The notes under the pieces: model-generated
The model's database searches: none
What the model was told of the DNA's origin: nothing
Seen by the model: only the letters and a program-made list of their open reading frames with translations
Assembly: GCA_035513275.1 (NCBI GenBank)
Contig: DATKCJ010000182.1
Span: 1 to 6,681 of the forward strand
DNA from: DATKCJ01 sp035513275
Lineage (GTDB): Bacteria; Verrucomicrobiota; Verrucomicrobiia; Opitutales; Opitutaceae
Length of the DNA: 6,681 bases
Reading direction: 5' to 3'
Shown: positions 6,248 to 6,681 of the stretch, piece after piece
Layout: each line of letters opens with the position of its first letter
How positions within the stretch are numbered: position 1 is the stretch's first letter
Translations under genes and position numbers: made by a program

Positions 6248-6681
6248 ATGAGACTTCCCCGTTTTCCAAAAACAAAGGGGGGCTGGCTGACTCTCGGAGT
6301 CGTTGCCTGGACCCTGCTGTTCATCTCCTGCGTCTCCATGGACCGAACGCTGGTCGCCCCGCCGATGATCGCGGGCGCGAACTTCGTCGGCGACAGCGAG
6401 TGCGCCATGTGCCACTCGGAGGTCACCGACGGATTCGCCGGCGCGACGCATGCCCACCTCGGCCTGAAAGACGACAAGGGCAGCGTGATCGGGTGCGAGA
6501 GCTGCCACGGACCCGGCAGCATCCACTCCGAACTTGGCGGCACCAAGGACTCAATCGTCAACCCCGGCCGCAATCCCGAGACCTGCTACCAGTGCCACCT
6601 CGACAAGCGCGGCGAGTTCTCCCAACCGCATGCGCACCCCGTCGCCACCGGCCAGATGAGCTGCTCGGACTGCCATGAGCT
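6248..6681 (+). CDS. Multihaem c-type cytochrome, probable lipoprotein (3' end outside window)
   Basis: The frame is open from the ATG to the window edge, giving 144 complete residues. The N-terminus has a basic start (Arg2, Arg5, Lys8, Lys10), a hydrophobic core (about 13-27) and a lipobox-like FISC ending at Cys28, so export and lipid anchoring in the cell envelope are likely. Four CXXCH haem-attachment sites follow: CAMCH at 52, CESCH at 83, CYQCH at 113 and CSDCH at 139. Several spare His residues (68, 70, 93, 128, 130) could serve as distal haem ligands, which points to bis-His, low-redox electron transfer. The pattern GDSECAMCH, then GCESCHGPGSIH, then CYQCH, resembles the DmsE/MtrA-like and doubled-CXXCH multihaem cytochromes that carry electrons across the periplasm, often to an outer-membrane conduit. 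The exact subfamily and the total haem number cannot be told without the missing C-terminus. The last codon is incomplete. Confidence 0.9.
   Translation, partial: MRLPRFPKTKGGWLTLGVVAWTLLFISCVSMDRTLVAPPMIAGANFVGDSECAMCHSEVTDGFAGATHAHLGLKDDKGSVIGCESCHGPGSIHSELGGTKDSIVNPGRNPETCYQCHLDKRGEFSQPHAHPVATGQMSCSDCHE

Overview
The window is GC-rich, gene-dense bacterial DNA, about 6.7 kb, holding five protein-coding genes (the last cut by the window edge). No rRNA, tRNA, CRISPR array or insertion sequence was seen. High GC, Shine-Dalgarno motifs that are mostly weak or absent, fused central-metabolism enzymes and a multihaem cytochrome lipoprotein suggest a Gram-negative environmental bacterium. A member of the Verrucomicrobiota (for example Opitutaceae-like) is my best guess, but this is an inference from gene style and not a sequence match.

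Layout. Positions 3-763 (+) carry two overlapping small membrane-protein genes: a four-helix protein of unknown function and a LapA-domain protein. They run convergently into the next gene with only 9 bases between the stop codons. Positions 773-3922 (-) encode a single 1049-residue polypeptide that joins the E1-alpha, E1-beta and E2 components of a 2-oxoacid dehydrogenase complex, probably of the branched-chain type. Upstream of it on the same strand, 63 bases away, positions 3986-5992 (-) encode a FadJ/FadB-like bifunctional enoyl-CoA hydratase/3-hydroxyacyl-CoA dehydrogenase. A 225-250 base intergenic region follows, and then a divergent gene from 6248 (+) encodes a secreted, probably lipid-anchored multihaem c-type cytochrome with four CXXCH sites already visible when the window ends.

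How the genes could work together. The minus-strand pair looks like a small catabolic operon. The dehydrogenase fusion would make acyl-CoA from 2-oxoacids (for example those from branched-chain amino acids). The bifunctional enzyme would hydrate and oxidise enoyl-CoA intermediates, feeding NADH to respiration. Neither an E3 (dihydrolipoamide dehydrogenase) nor a thiolase gene is present here, so both must come from elsewhere. The most interesting points are the three-component fusion itself, its apparent lack of a peripheral subunit-binding domain, and unusual residues at three otherwise conserved functional positions: E1-alpha GEA instead of GDG, E2 HRIVNG instead of HRxVDG, and Thr for Asn in the dehydrogenase half of the FadJ-like enzyme.
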